NCBI RefSeq assembly: GCF_024346675.1
Contig: NZ_AP024851.1
Location: forward strand, 1 to 64,000
Direction: 5' to 3'
Length of the DNA: 64,000 nt
Source of the DNA: Photobacterium sanguinicancri
GTDB lineage: Bacteria > Pseudomonadota > Gammaproteobacteria > Enterobacterales > Vibrionaceae
Shown: one piece after another, positions 38,501-47,531 of the stretch
Layout of the letters: each line of letters begins with the position of its first letter
Numbering within the stretch: position 1 is the stretch's first letter
Program-made: the position numbers and the translations under genes
Notes under the pieces: generated by a model
Seen by the model: the letters and a program-made list of their open reading frames with translations, nothing else
Databases searched by the model: none
What the model was told of the DNA's origin: nothing

Positions 38501-41500
38501 GATGGCACTGATTTATGGCCCGCTTCAAATCAGGGACCTTGGGCTGATCCATCTTATGGCTTGGCGGCGGCTGATATCGATTCAGATGGTTTGGTTGAGA
38601 TAGTGGCTGGTCAGCCGAATGGAGACTTAGCTGTTTATGAAAATGATGGCACCATAAAGTGGCGCAAGCCTGCTGGTGGCCGTGGCCATGTCGCTATTGC
38701 TGATTTGGATGCTGATGGAGCGCCAGAAATTGTTTACGCCCAGGGTGTCTATGATCTAAACGGTGACCGTTTATTCAGTATTGATTCAAGCATTTCACCA
38801 ATTGTTTTTGATGCAGATGGTGATGGTATCCAAGAGGTACTGTCTGGCGGGAAACTTTACGACATAAATGGTAACGTTCGTTGGCAAGGTCCTGCGATGT
38901 TATTTGCCGGTGTTGCTGACTTTGATGGTGACTCGTTACCAGAAGTGGTCATAGCTGGAGACAACAAACTCAGTATGCTCAATCATGACGGTAGTTATGT
39001 TTGGGGGCCGATTACGGTACCGGGCACTGGTGGTGGCCCAATAACCATTGCTGATGTTGATGGTGATGCTAAACCAGAAATTACCTTAGCCGCCAAATTC
39101 TACTATTTTGTTTTTGAAGCCGATGGCAGTGTTAAGTGGCAGAAACAAACACAAGATAGAAGCAGCCAGAAAACAGGCTCATCAGTATTTGACTTTGACG
39201 GTGATGGACAGGCTGAAATCCTTTATTCAGATGAGCTGAATTTCCGAGTTTATGATGGCAATACTGGTGATGTTATTTACCAGCTTCCGAACCCGTCGGG
39301 CACGTTATATGAGTATCCGTTAGTTGTAGATCTAGATAATGATCGTGAGGCGGAAATTGTTTTAGTCTCAAATAATCGTTGGTTTAACGGTGTTAATGGC
39401 GTTCGAGTACTAGAAGGTAAAGGCTGGGCGCCAACCCGTTCAATTTGGAACCAGCACGCTTATCACATTGATAACATCAATGATGATGGAACGGTTCCGA
39501 TTGGCCAGTTACCAAGCTGGTTGTCACATAATACTTACCGTCTGAACACGTTTCCTGGGCGGACGCTTACTGCGGTATCTGATTTAACGGTTGCAGATTT
39601 CACATATATTGATGGTGAACTGAGTATTGCAATTGGAAATGGTGGTGAAGCGAAAAGTCAGGGCGGATTAACCCTGACGTTGCTGGATCCTACTACTTCT
39701 CAGTCTTTAGCTACTTGGTCATTGCCATCTATCGAGCCAAATAGTCAATTTGCCGTTACTGAAAACATTGACTTTTCTGCTTTCTCATCAGTTCAATTGT
39801 TGATTGATGCAGAGGGTTATGAAACGGAGTGTAACCGCTTTAATAACACGGCAAATGTGGTGTTATTGACTGTCTCTGTAGCCGATGAGGATGGAGCTAG
39901 TGATAAACAGCAATTCTCTGTTCGTACCGAGCCCCTGAACGTCGCGCCTTCTTTTGTACAACCGCAAGAACTGACGCTGAAAAGTAATCAGCTGTTGTCG
40001 TTTAACCTGAAGGCCAGTGACCAAAATGCCTGGGATGTTATTACTTGGCGAGCAACTGGCTTACCAGCAGCTGCACTCTTTGACCCTGTAAAGGGTTCGC
40101 TGAACTGGACGCCAACCGAGTCAGATATCGGAACGCATGTCTTTTCATTCGTTGCGGTTGATACCTATGGTGCAACATCGAAGGCGCAGATGAAAGTGAC
40201 GGTTATGGCAGAAAACCAGCCGCCGGTTATTTCATCTACTCCGAAGCCCACTACAGTAGAAGGGTTGGAGTGGCAGTACCAGATTATGGCGGCGGATCCT
40301 GATGGTGACTCCCTCATTTATGAAGTTATGTACCCGGGAGAAGTTCAGGTCGACGCTACAGGTCTTGTGACTTGGTCTCTGCCTGTAGTCGGAACACATG
40401 ATATTTTGGTACGTGTTAGGGATGGACGTGGCGGGAGTGTTGAGCAATCCTTCCAATTGGTAGTTGAAACTACGCCTAATCGTAAACCAAAAATCACATC
40501 AACACCGCTCTTGTCCATCGAGCAAGGTGGTACTTATCAGTATCAGATTGTAGCTTCGGATGACGATGGAGATGTTCTTTCCTTTGCTTTGGTTCAGTTC
40601 CCGCAAGGTATGTCCTTAAGCGCCTCTGGTGATATCCAATGGGTTATCCTTGCAAATTTAAAACCAGGTAACTATCCGGTAAGCATAGAAGTCTCAGATG
40701 GCATTGCTACTGTTGTGCAATCGTATGAAATTACAGTGATTGGCGCTAAACCAAATCAGACTCCGGTGATTACCTCTTCTCCACGGTTAATAGGAACTGC
40801 AGGTCAAATTTACCAATATGAGGTGAAGGCAACTGACCCTGATGGTGATGCGTTAACATATACACTCACTCGTTATCCTGAAGGAATGACCGTTAGCCAA
40901 AGCGGGCTAATTGAGTGGACAGTACCGGAAAATATTCAGCCTAGCACATACTCTGTTTCTATAGCGGTTAATGATGGTTTTGATAGTGTTGAACAGAGCT
41001 ATACGATAAAAATTGAAACTGGTTCAAATAATCAACCGCCAGTTATTACATCACAGCCGGTTACCTCTGTTGTTGCTGGTACTGATTATCGCTATCAGGT
41101 TATCGCAAATGATCCTGATAAAGATTCACTCGCTTTCCGCTTAATTAGCTCACCACAAGGAATGACAATAAGTAGTACTGGTTTGGTTCAGTGGGCTGTG
41201 CCTGCTGGGTTTAATGATACTGTGTCGGTAGAAATTGCTGTATCTGACAATAAAATTGAAACACGTCAGAGCTACGAGGTTGTTGTCAGCACTGCCGGAG
41301 ACAATGTTGCTCCAGTCTTGACTGGTTCTCCTGTTCGTGAAGCCGTACAAGGTGGGCAATACGTATCGGCTATGTCAGCTACTGACGCGGATGGTGATCA
41401 GCTAACCTTCCGCTTGATTGAGGCGCCGTCTGGGATGACTGTTGACGGTAAAGGACGTATTGCATGGTCAGTGCCTGCTGAGCTGACAGGGCAAGTTGCC

Positions 41501-44500
41501 GTTTCACTCGAAGTTTCTGATGGAACTCATTTTATCCACCGTAGCTGGACTATCACTATCTCTGAATGGGCATTGCCGCTAGATGTTACGATTGGCGTGA
41601 GTGCCGGTCAATTGAAGGTGGGGGAGGTTGCTACGGTTCAAGCACAGCCAACAGGCGGTGTTCCTCCATATCAAGTTGTGATGACAGCTAATGGACAGTT
41701 GCTTGCACTTGATAGCCAATTAACATCTGAAGCGAAAGCGGCTAAGCCTTCTTTGATAAAACTTGTTGCTACTGTTGTAGATAGCCAGGGTGTAGAGGTA
41801 TCGACGAAGGAAACCATTGCAGTCATTACGGGTACAGATACCGCCGCCCCTGTAGTCTCAATTACCTCACCTGTTGAGAATGCAGGAATCAGCTCAATGG
41901 TAGATGTAGTTGGTACTGTAGAAGACGATAACCTGGCTAGTTATGCGCTGATCGTATATCCCGATGGTGAGCCGACTAAACGTCAGATTTTGATGGAAGG
42001 TTTCCAATCCGTTTCTAATTCAGCTTTGGCAAGCTTCGATCCGTCGATGTTGACTAATGGTGTATACACAATCGCCATTGAAGCTATTGATTTAGATGGT
42101 AACCAGAGTGTTGCAGGCGTAGATGTCTTAGTTTCTGGTGACCTGAAGGTAGGTAACTTCTCAATTACCCAGCGGGATGTTGATATTCCTATGATGGGAT
42201 TACCGATCACAGTAGATCGAACATATGACAGCCGGAGTAAACCTGAAAGTAGTGATTTTGGACATGGCTGGAGCCTAGGCTTAACAGACTTCAAAGTTCA
42301 AGAGTCTGATAAGTTGGGCATGAGCTGGTCGTTAAATAAGTACGGCAGCATGCTGAATACGAAATATTGTATTGAGCCGAAAGGTGCTAGGCCGGAAGTG
42401 ACAGTCACTTTGCCAGATGGTGATGTTGAACGCTTTGAAGCTGTTTTAACGCCAGAGTGTAGTCAATTGGTACCAGCTTTGGATGTGACGTTGTCATTCC
42501 GAGCTATAGGGGATACACAGTCAACTTTGGCGCCAGCAGAGCATAAGCAGTTACGTTTTGTAGGTGGAAACCTTTACGATGCAGCGATGCTTATCGATAT
42601 CGCCGATCCTAATCGTTATATATTGACGTTAAAAAATGATGTCGAAATACACGCTGATCAAATGGCAGGCTTGCAGAAATTGGTCTCGCCAAACGGTCAT
42701 TCAGTCCAGTATACCCGTGATGGTCTGATTCATTCTGCGGGCAAAAGTGTGTTGTTTAGCCGTGACAGTAAAGGCCGAATTACACAAGTAACAGATCCAT
42801 CAGGTCAAGTTCACCAGTATCGCTATGATGGTCAAGGTGATTTAAGAACAGTAATTGATCCGCTAGGTAATGAGACAACCTTTGACTATAACCGTAATCA
42901 TGGTTTGCTAAAGATCAATGATCCACTCAGTCGTCGTCTGGTTCGCAATATTTATGATGACGGCGGGCGATTAATTGCTCAAGAAGATGAACAGGGTAAT
43001 AGAACTGAGTTTTCACACGATATTGCGGGTAAACAGTCAGTAGTGACAGACCGCAACGGTAATACAGCATTCTACTATTACGATAAAGAAGGAAATATTA
43101 CCTCTGAGGTTGATGCTATGGGTAATACCAAGCAATACGCCTATGATGAGAGAGGAAACAAATTAAGCTCGACCGATGCTTTAGGAAATATCAGTTATTC
43201 AACGTTCAATACCAAAAATGATCAACTGACGGTTACCGATGCACTGGGAAATACCACTGAATATAAATATAACGATCGAGGACAGGAAACTGAAATCATC
43301 GATAGTCGAGGCAATCGATATGTAAATACCTATGACGGTATTGGTAATTTGGTGACGTTGAGCGATCCAACAGGAAGCCAGGCTACCTTTGAATATGATG
43401 CCAAAGGGAATCTAAGAACGTCTAAGGATATGCTTGGTAACATTACCTCATATACATATGACAGCACAGGTAACAAGCATACAGAGATAACACCGACAGG
43501 CATAACAAAACGGTTTGAGTACGATTCAAATAACCGTGTGGTACGTGAGATTGTTGAGCGCAAGCTTCAAGGGGGGATGGCAGAGGATCTCGTGACGGAA
43601 TACCGTTACGACAGTGCTGGAAATATAATTGAGACAATTAATGCCCTTGGCTATTCGCGTCAATCTCAGTTTGATGCAATGGGCCAGCTAATAGTTTCAA
43701 CAGATGCGCTTGGCCATAAAACGTTAACAGACTATGACGGCTATGGCCGAGAAATTGCAATTACGTATCCTGATGGCAGTCGTACCCAGAAAGCCTATGA
43801 CGCCGAGGGTAATCTGATCAGCGAGACTGATGCCGCTGGTTCGGTAACGACTTATGTATATGATGCGTTAAATCGACAGGTTGCCATCATTCAAGCTGAT
43901 GGTAGTCGGGTTGAGACCGAATACGATGCTGCTGGCAGAATAGCGGCTGAAGTAGATGCTAACGGGAACCGAACCACAAATGTTTATGATGCTGCTAATA
44001 GACGTATTGCGACTAAGGATGCCCTTGGTAGTACAACGCAGTATGAGTATGATAGCGAAGGTAATGTAACGGCGACTATTGATCCACTCGGCCATCGGAC
44101 AGAGTACGAGTATGACCAGTTAGGCAACAAAACCGTTACCCGATTTGCCGACGGAACAGCGATTACTGCTGCGTTTGATAGGCTTGGTAGGAAGGTAGCC
44201 GAAACTGACCAATCCGGCGTGACAACACAATTTGAATACGATGCTGAAGGTCGTTTGATTGCTGTTGTTGATGCGGCAAATAGCCGAACTGAGTACCGTT
44301 ACGATGAACTGGGTAATCGCATTGCACAAATTGATGCTCTTGGGCAGGAAACTCGTTGGCAGTATGACGGCTTGGGTAATGTGTTGTCGCGTACATTGCC
44401 GATGGGGCAGATTGAAACCTTTACTTACAACGCACTTAATCAAGTTGAAAATCATACTGATTTTAATGGTGAGGTGACAACGTATATTTATGATGCAATG

Positions 44501-46420
44501 GGTCGATTGATAACCGAAATATCTGGAGTGGGGACTCTTAATGAGCAGACTCAGCGTTATGAATATGATGTAGCTGGCAACAAGGTACGTACATCGATAG
44601 AAACGGCGAAGAGCGTGCAGGTTTGGGAGTATCAGTATGATGTGCTTAACCGCCTAACCACCGAGTTACAACCGAGCGGCGATCGTTTGAGCTATCAGTA
44701 TGATACGAATGGTAATAAGTTAAGTTTGACCGTTGAATCTCAGGGGCAGGCAAATACAACCACTTACACTTACGATACAGTCAATCGCCTTTCAACAGTA
44801 ACAGATAATGAGGGAGGCATTACTCAATACAGCTATACAGCATTGGGTATGGCCGATGTTATTTATCATCCTAATGGTATTTCAACGCACCATGTGTACG
44901 ACAATTTAAACCGATTGATTGAGAAGTACACACAGTTGACATCTGGTGCGGTTGTTTCACACTACCGGTATTCCTTGTCGGACAGTGGTCAGCGTACGCG
45001 CCTAGAGGAGCTGCATAGCGGCAGGAATGTCGATTATCAATATGATGTGTTAAACCGACTTGTCAAGGAGAGTTACCTTGAGACAGACGGTAGCCGTAAG
45101 GTGATAGAACATGAATATAGCGCTATAGGTAACCGGACTAAGGAAATACGTGATGGTGTTGTTTCACTCTACAACTATGATGCCAACGACAGATTAGTCA
45201 CTAAAGATTTAACACAGTACAGCTACGATGCCAACGGCAACCTATTGGCTGAACGAACATCCGGTGCTATAGAGAAACGCTATTTCTATAACACCAAGAA
45301 CCGTTTGATCAGCTTTGATGACGGTACGCAGTCTGCGGTATTTGAGTACAATTCAAATGGCATCAGAACATCTATCAGCATCAATGGGGTGATTACACAC
45401 TATATCATTGATGAGAATAGGGATTACGCTCAGGTAGTACGCGAATATGGTGCGCAGAACAAATCCTATGTTTATGGTGCAGATCTTCTGAGCTTCAATG
45501 CTCAGGGAACAAACAGCTACTTTGTTTATGATGGTTTGGGCTCAACACGTGCGCTTGTTGATGAGACAGGTTCAGTCACTGACACTTATGACTATGACGG
45601 CTACGGCACAGTATTAAAGCAGACAGGTGCATCTGACAATGCGTACCTGTATACCGGTGAGCAATATGATGCGGAGCTTAACAATTATTATCTAAGAGCT
45701 CGTTTTTATAGCCCTTCAATTGGCCGATTTACTCAGCGTGATCTTTGGAATGGGAATAATCTCAAACCAGTGACATTGAATAAGTATCTTTATGGGAATG
45801 CTTCACCAGTTAACTTCACAGATCCTTCCGGCTATATGAGTATGATGAGTGTAAGTATTGGCTCGTATGGACGTGGAGTACTATCAAGCATTTCCATACC
45901 GAGTTACACGTCCATTTTAACACGGTCTGTACTAGCAACAGCCGTTTTAACAAGGGGGAGGCTCAACGTTGGAGTCAACAGTGCGATAATGGCAAGAACG
46001 ATTCAACGCTGTATGAATGGGGATGATGATTGTAAATCAGATTTGAATATTTTCGTTGTTGGTGATGATACGCCAGAAGCTCGGGATCATATCGGGGATG
46101 CTCAGTCTGTAGGTTACCCAGCTATTTTGAATCGTATAAAACCACCTCATCCACGTGGTTGGTTAAGAAAATTTAAAGGACCAGGGAAAATATGTGATGG
46201 TGGTGCTGGTACCGACTGTGATGAATATCCATATGCATCATCTCAACAAGGAGGAAAAAATGGTTTTGTTTCGTTGAGAAGTATTAACTCTTATCAAAAT
46301 CAACATTCTGGTAGGTTACTTGGGCAATTTTACAGTAAATGTAACATTAATTCTGGTGATAGCTACAAGGTTTTACCCGTCAAAGGAATTTCTGTTTCAG
46401 GTTGGATATGTATAGAGTGA
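35546..46420 (+). CDS. Giant secreted Rhs/YD polymorphic toxin with NucA/NucB-type nuclease tip
   Basis: A 3624-residue multidomain protein. Order: Sec signal peptide (1-22); a region like choice-of-anchor A domains (about 30-290); a cadherin-like module; a vWA domain with metal site DESGS at 374-378; more Ig/cadherin-like modules; an FG-GAP/VCBS-like propeller with DxDxDG motifs (about 920-1300); five to six cadherin-like repeats (about 1465-2010); a DUF6531-like Rhs entry (from about 2199); YD repeats (about 2385-3300); the Rhs core ending NKYLYGNASPVNFTDPSGY (about 3411-3431); and a 190-residue tip. The tip holds CDEYPYASSQQGG at 3558 and SYQNQHSGRLLGQFYSKC, the NucA/NucB DNase pattern. 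The overlapping gene downstream is probably immunity. The intact frame argues for active selection. Confidence 0.88.
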   Translation: MRPIALLLTLFLFFNISVSSANTLREAGGFSAFIFEDFTAPSGDADGPLYVGRNMQINGYSIGDGLPPETSGYILYVGGDITFPVGRLYYGDAIIGGRLNGIGKSVFDGLSESQKIMNGDLPLDLPEQKLYLNDLSRRLSVFPANGSTKFEWGGLYLQGDGNSNWQVFDLDASVVSKAHTFSVSNIPDDATIVFNISGTDASLTNKSFADLIPHRSRTIFNFPDAVNIRLAGVAIEGTVLAPSAHLDAPHGDAYGPLIAKSFAGAMHLGFNTFEGDLSFINRAPVIVSMAPNSVNERETYVYEAKAIDEDNDPLAWSVLRGPENFSVIADTGVTTWQPNKEFVDTLKGVNGYCSVPQEPTKLVQGAADILIAMDESGSMGGEQQWLTSIISTLESLLIERGVGAQHEENFYGAVGFGHRGSGAALLRMLATDGDTFVNAERFNKITKQFVASGGFEDGWSAAQLLLNDYPLRPKTAKNIILISDEDRDNGNSSITYESMKTQLIAQKAVLNVVIDGGFVCEDGRAALGMDADGSGYVAENDGSFSLCNNAKHSGRAFGATNAHYIQLALETGGAAWDLNYLRRGGVYAQAFSKAFVEIKVREIISQLPPLPQSDVIVKQISLPHDAVELEQLNIPVTLYNRGLLNISSEATLSLFEILNDGTRRELASQTLALNLATDQEQLISFNAVKMSDNAITLGASIGLADAKSECLADNNQTLRALVTLQVADDWGGVDTQLFEIGVNNINDPPSVENTEVFQDINAGGQFSFTPEVNDPDLGDQLKFTLRSSPAGVKIDARTGQVSWDTTNVDPGVYTYDVVATDLAGNSVTISVIVTVNKAPNFPPKITSLPEYLSQEGSQYRYLVTATDPNEGDTLVYSTSSGAINGASGELQWKSAAPDMGWQSPEICRQPLSAPSEFKPTIKWHWSKSSSMGSYNQVLAAPIVVQLNDDNADGEINTLDYPDVVVPAFQSSLYNSPGIIRVLSGKDGTDLWPASNQGPWADPSYGLAAADIDSDGLVEIVAGQPNGDLAVYENDGTIKWRKPAGGRGHVAIADLDADGAPEIVYAQGVYDLNGDRLFSIDSSISPIVFDADGDGIQEVLSGGKLYDINGNVRWQGPAMLFAGVADFDGDSLPEVVIAGDNKLSMLNHDGSYVWGPITVPGTGGGPITIADVDGDAKPEITLAAKFYYFVFEADGSVKWQKQTQDRSSQKTGSSVFDFDGDGQAEILYSDELNFRVYDGNTGDVIYQLPNPSGTLYEYPLVVDLDNDREAEIVLVSNNRWFNGVNGVRVLEGKGWAPTRSIWNQHAYHIDNINDDGTVPIGQLPSWLSHNTYRLNTFPGRTLTAVSDLTVADFTYIDGELSIAIGNGGEAKSQGGLTLTLLDPTTSQSLATWSLPSIEPNSQFAVTENIDFSAFSSVQLLIDAEGYETECNRFNNTANVVLLTVSVADEDGASDKQQFSVRTEPLNVAPSFVQPQELTLKSNQLLSFNLKASDQNAWDVITWRATGLPAAALFDPVKGSLNWTPTESDIGTHVFSFVAVDTYGATSKAQMKVTVMAENQPPVISSTPKPTTVEGLEWQYQIMAADPDGDSLIYEVMYPGEVQVDATGLVTWSLPVVGTHDILVRVRDGRGGSVEQSFQLVVETTPNRKPKITSTPLLSIEQGGTYQYQIVASDDDGDVLSFALVQFPQGMSLSASGDIQWVILANLKPGNYPVSIEVSDGIATVVQSYEITVIGAKPNQTPVITSSPRLIGTAGQIYQYEVKATDPDGDALTYTLTRYPEGMTVSQSGLIEWTVPENIQPSTYSVSIAVNDGFDSVEQSYTIKIETGSNNQPPVITSQPVTSVVAGTDYRYQVIANDPDKDSLAFRLISSPQGMTISSTGLVQWAVPAGFNDTVSVEIAVSDNKIETRQSYEVVVSTAGDNVAPVLTGSPVREAVQGGQYVSAMSATDADGDQLTFRLIEAPSGMTVDGKGRIAWSVPAELTGQVAVSLEVSDGTHFIHRSWTITISEWALPLDVTIGVSAGQLKVGEVATVQAQPTGGVPPYQVVMTANGQLLALDSQLTSEAKAAKPSLIKLVATVVDSQGVEVSTKETIAVITGTDTAAPVVSITSPVENAGISSMVDVVGTVEDDNLASYALIVYPDGEPTKRQILMEGFQSVSNSALASFDPSMLTNGVYTIAIEAIDLDGNQSVAGVDVLVSGDLKVGNFSITQRDVDIPMMGLPITVDRTYDSRSKPESSDFGHGWSLGLTDFKVQESDKLGMSWSLNKYGSMLNTKYCIEPKGARPEVTVTLPDGDVERFEAVLTPECSQLVPALDVTLSFRAIGDTQSTLAPAEHKQLRFVGGNLYDAAMLIDIADPNRYILTLKNDVEIHADQMAGLQKLVSPNGHSVQYTRDGLIHSAGKSVLFSRDSKGRITQVTDPSGQVHQYRYDGQGDLRTVIDPLGNETTFDYNRNHGLLKINDPLSRRLVRNIYDDGGRLIAQEDEQGNRTEFSHDIAGKQSVVTDRNGNTAFYYYDKEGNITSEVDAMGNTKQYAYDERGNKLSSTDALGNISYSTFNTKNDQLTVTDALGNTTEYKYNDRGQETEIIDSRGNRYVNTYDGIGNLVTLSDPTGSQATFEYDAKGNLRTSKDMLGNITSYTYDSTGNKHTEITPTGITKRFEYDSNNRVVREIVERKLQGGMAEDLVTEYRYDSAGNIIETINALGYSRQSQFDAMGQLIVSTDALGHKTLTDYDGYGREIAITYPDGSRTQKAYDAEGNLISETDAAGSVTTYVYDALNRQVAIIQADGSRVETEYDAAGRIAAEVDANGNRTTNVYDAANRRIATKDALGSTTQYEYDSEGNVTATIDPLGHRTEYEYDQLGNKTVTRFADGTAITAAFDRLGRKVAETDQSGVTTQFEYDAEGRLIAVVDAANSRTEYRYDELGNRIAQIDALGQETRWQYDGLGNVLSRTLPMGQIETFTYNALNQVENHTDFNGEVTTYIYDAMGRLITEISGVGTLNEQTQRYEYDVAGNKVRTSIETAKSVQVWEYQYDVLNRLTTELQPSGDRLSYQYDTNGNKLSLTVESQGQANTTTYTYDTVNRLSTVTDNEGGITQYSYTALGMADVIYHPNGISTHHVYDNLNRLIEKYTQLTSGAVVSHYRYSLSDSGQRTRLEELHSGRNVDYQYDVLNRLVKESYLETDGSRKVIEHEYSAIGNRTKEIRDGVVSLYNYDANDRLVTKDLTQYSYDANGNLLAERTSGAIEKRYFYNTKNRLISFDDGTQSAVFEYNSNGIRTSISINGVITHYIIDENRDYAQVVREYGAQNKSYVYGADLLSFNAQGTNSYFVYDGLGSTRALVDETGSVTDTYDYDGYGTVLKQTGASDNAYLYTGEQYDAELNNYYLRARFYSPSIGRFTQRDLWNGNNLKPVTLNKYLYGNASPVNFTDPSGYMSMMSVSIGSYGRGVLSSISIPSYTSILTRSVLATAVLTRGRLNVGVNSAIMARTIQRCMNGDDDCKSDLNIFVVGDDTPEARDHIGDAQSVGYPAILNRIKPPHPRGWLRKFKGPGKICDGGAGTDCDEYPYASSQQGGKNGFVSLRSINSYQNQHSGRLLGQFYSKCNINSGDSYKVLPVKGISVSGWICIE
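38300..39450 (+). repeat. FG-GAP/VCBS-like propeller repeats inside the Rhs protein
   Basis: Repeated units containing ADIDSDGLVEIVAG, ADLDADGAPEIVYA, FDADGDGIQEVLSG, ADFDGDSLPEVVIA and FDFDGDGQAEILYS, spaced roughly 40-50 residues apart. These are calcium-binding DxDxDG loops typical of integrin-like propellers. Confidence 0.85.
40205..41575 (+). repeat. Cadherin-like tandem repeats inside the Rhs protein
   Basis: Five copies of about 90 residues beginning at about 40214, 40483, 40753, 41029 and 41301, each with an NQPPVITS-like opening, a Y-Q-Y/V strand, D-P-D-G-D and a late V-S-D-G. The spacing of about 270 bp is regular. A related module precedes them. Confidence 0.85.
42700..45480 (+). 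repeat. YD (Rhs) repeats inside the Rhs protein
   Basis: Some thirty or more tandem units of about 21 residues with the pattern G-N-x-x-x-x-x-D-x-x-G-x-x-x-x-Y-x-Y-D. These build the hollow Rhs shell that encloses the C-terminal toxin. Confidence 0.9.
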
Positions 46421-47190
46421 TAATTTTTCCTCTTATTTTATTTTTGTATTTAGATATAGCGTATGCTGTGCAAAAGGACGAAGAAATCATGACAGGTATT
46501 AGGCTCTGTTCTCTTAACTCTGGTTATCATTCATCATCGGATAGTTGGCAGCAGTTCTTATCCTGCTGGTTAAAAAAACAGGACGAGCTTAGCTCTGATT
46601 TTAACTTTATTAAATTAAATGACGTTCCTGACGAAGATAAAATATCTGCTAATCATATTGAACAGTGGAAATATGTTGCTGTCGCTATCCCCAAATCATT
46701 GAGTGACTTCTATCGCGCGTACTTGTCCTTAGGGGGGGAGTTCTTACCCATTCATGATAAGGAGGAGATTGGCATTTACTCTCCAGATGAGGTACTTCTT
46801 TTAAGAGACTTTGATCCTGAGTTGCTGGCAAGTTACCAACAGTTTCCGATTGAATCAGAAGATGAACAATATTATCGATATGGTATCGCGCAAGATGACT
46901 CTGGTGGTAGGTTTTCATACATCAAAGAAGCGATTGTTCTTGGTAAGCATGGTTATTCTGCATATGAGTTAATATTAATGTACCCTAGCTCACAAACTCT
47001 GGATGGAGAGATGGAGGTCGCCATACTCTCTCATGCTTACGAGTATAGAGCACCATCATTTGCTGAGATGATGCGGCAGCTTTCCTTACTTTTTTTGAGT
47101 GATCCTGATTTGTTACCTCCATATAGTCAGCAGGCTCTGAAAGGCACTTGTGCTGATATCATCAAGCCTGTAGATGCTTGGTGGGAGTAG
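46408..47190 (+). CDS. Probable immunity protein of the Rhs nuclease, exported
   Basis: A 260-residue protein starting 13 bp before the Rhs stop, so translation is coupled. A hydrophobic N-terminus (MYRVIIFPLILFLYLDIAYA) looks like a Sec signal peptide. The central part (IPKSLSDFYRAYLSLGG, then SPDEVLLL, then DDSGGRFSYI) resembles the SUKH/SMI1-KNR4 immunity superfamily, but the match is by eye and distant. Position directly behind a polymorphic toxin tip is the main evidence. Export would be unusual for guarding against a DNase acting in the cytoplasm. The visible base composition is more AT-rich than the Rhs shell region. Confidence 0.6.
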   Translation: MYRVIIFPLILFLYLDIAYAVQKDEEIMTGIRLCSLNSGYHSSSDSWQQFLSCWLKKQDELSSDFNFIKLNDVPDEDKISANHIEQWKYVAVAIPKSLSDFYRAYLSLGGEFLPIHDKEEIGIYSPDEVLLLRDFDPELLASYQQFPIESEDEQYYRYGIAQDDSGGRFSYIKEAIVLGKHGYSAYELILMYPSSQTLDGEMEVAILSHAYEYRAPSFAEMMRQLSLLFLSDPDLLPPYSQQALKGTCADIIKPVDAWWE

Positions 47191-47261
47191 TGGCATTAGA
47201 AGCCAGTTCTGCCATGATAACTGGTCATGATGTTGGATTATTTTCATGCACATTACAGATA

Positions 47262-47531
47262 ATGAAAAAAATAGTGCTTTTACTAATGAGCTTTTGGAGC
47301 TTTAGCTGGATGGGTGAAGATAAATTAGATGTCGGCTTTGTAAGAGATCTAATTAATGACATTGAATGTTGCGATTATCAACCTGTAGAGCTTCATATTG
47401 AGCATGTTGGAAAAATACTGCTCCCGAAGGAATACTCTGCTGTTGTTGATGCTTATAAGAAGCATTACGATTTAATGACCAATCTTTTCCTAGGGCATGC
47501 TGTTCTATCGGTTGAAGAGATTAAATCTCAG
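47262..47531 (+). pseudogene. Truncated exported protein behind the immunity gene
   Basis: From ATG 47262 the frame reads a signal-like MKKIVLLLMSFWSFSW, then about 70 polar residues (VGFVRDLINDIECCDYQ, EHVGKILLPKEYSAVVDAYKKHYD) up to the junction with the IS66 remnant near 47531. The frame then runs on into antisense IS66 sequence. The 3' part of the gene is missing. No family was recognised; the location suggests an additional immunity or accessory gene of the Rhs locus. The start is uncertain, as no clear ribosome site is present. Confidence 0.5.
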
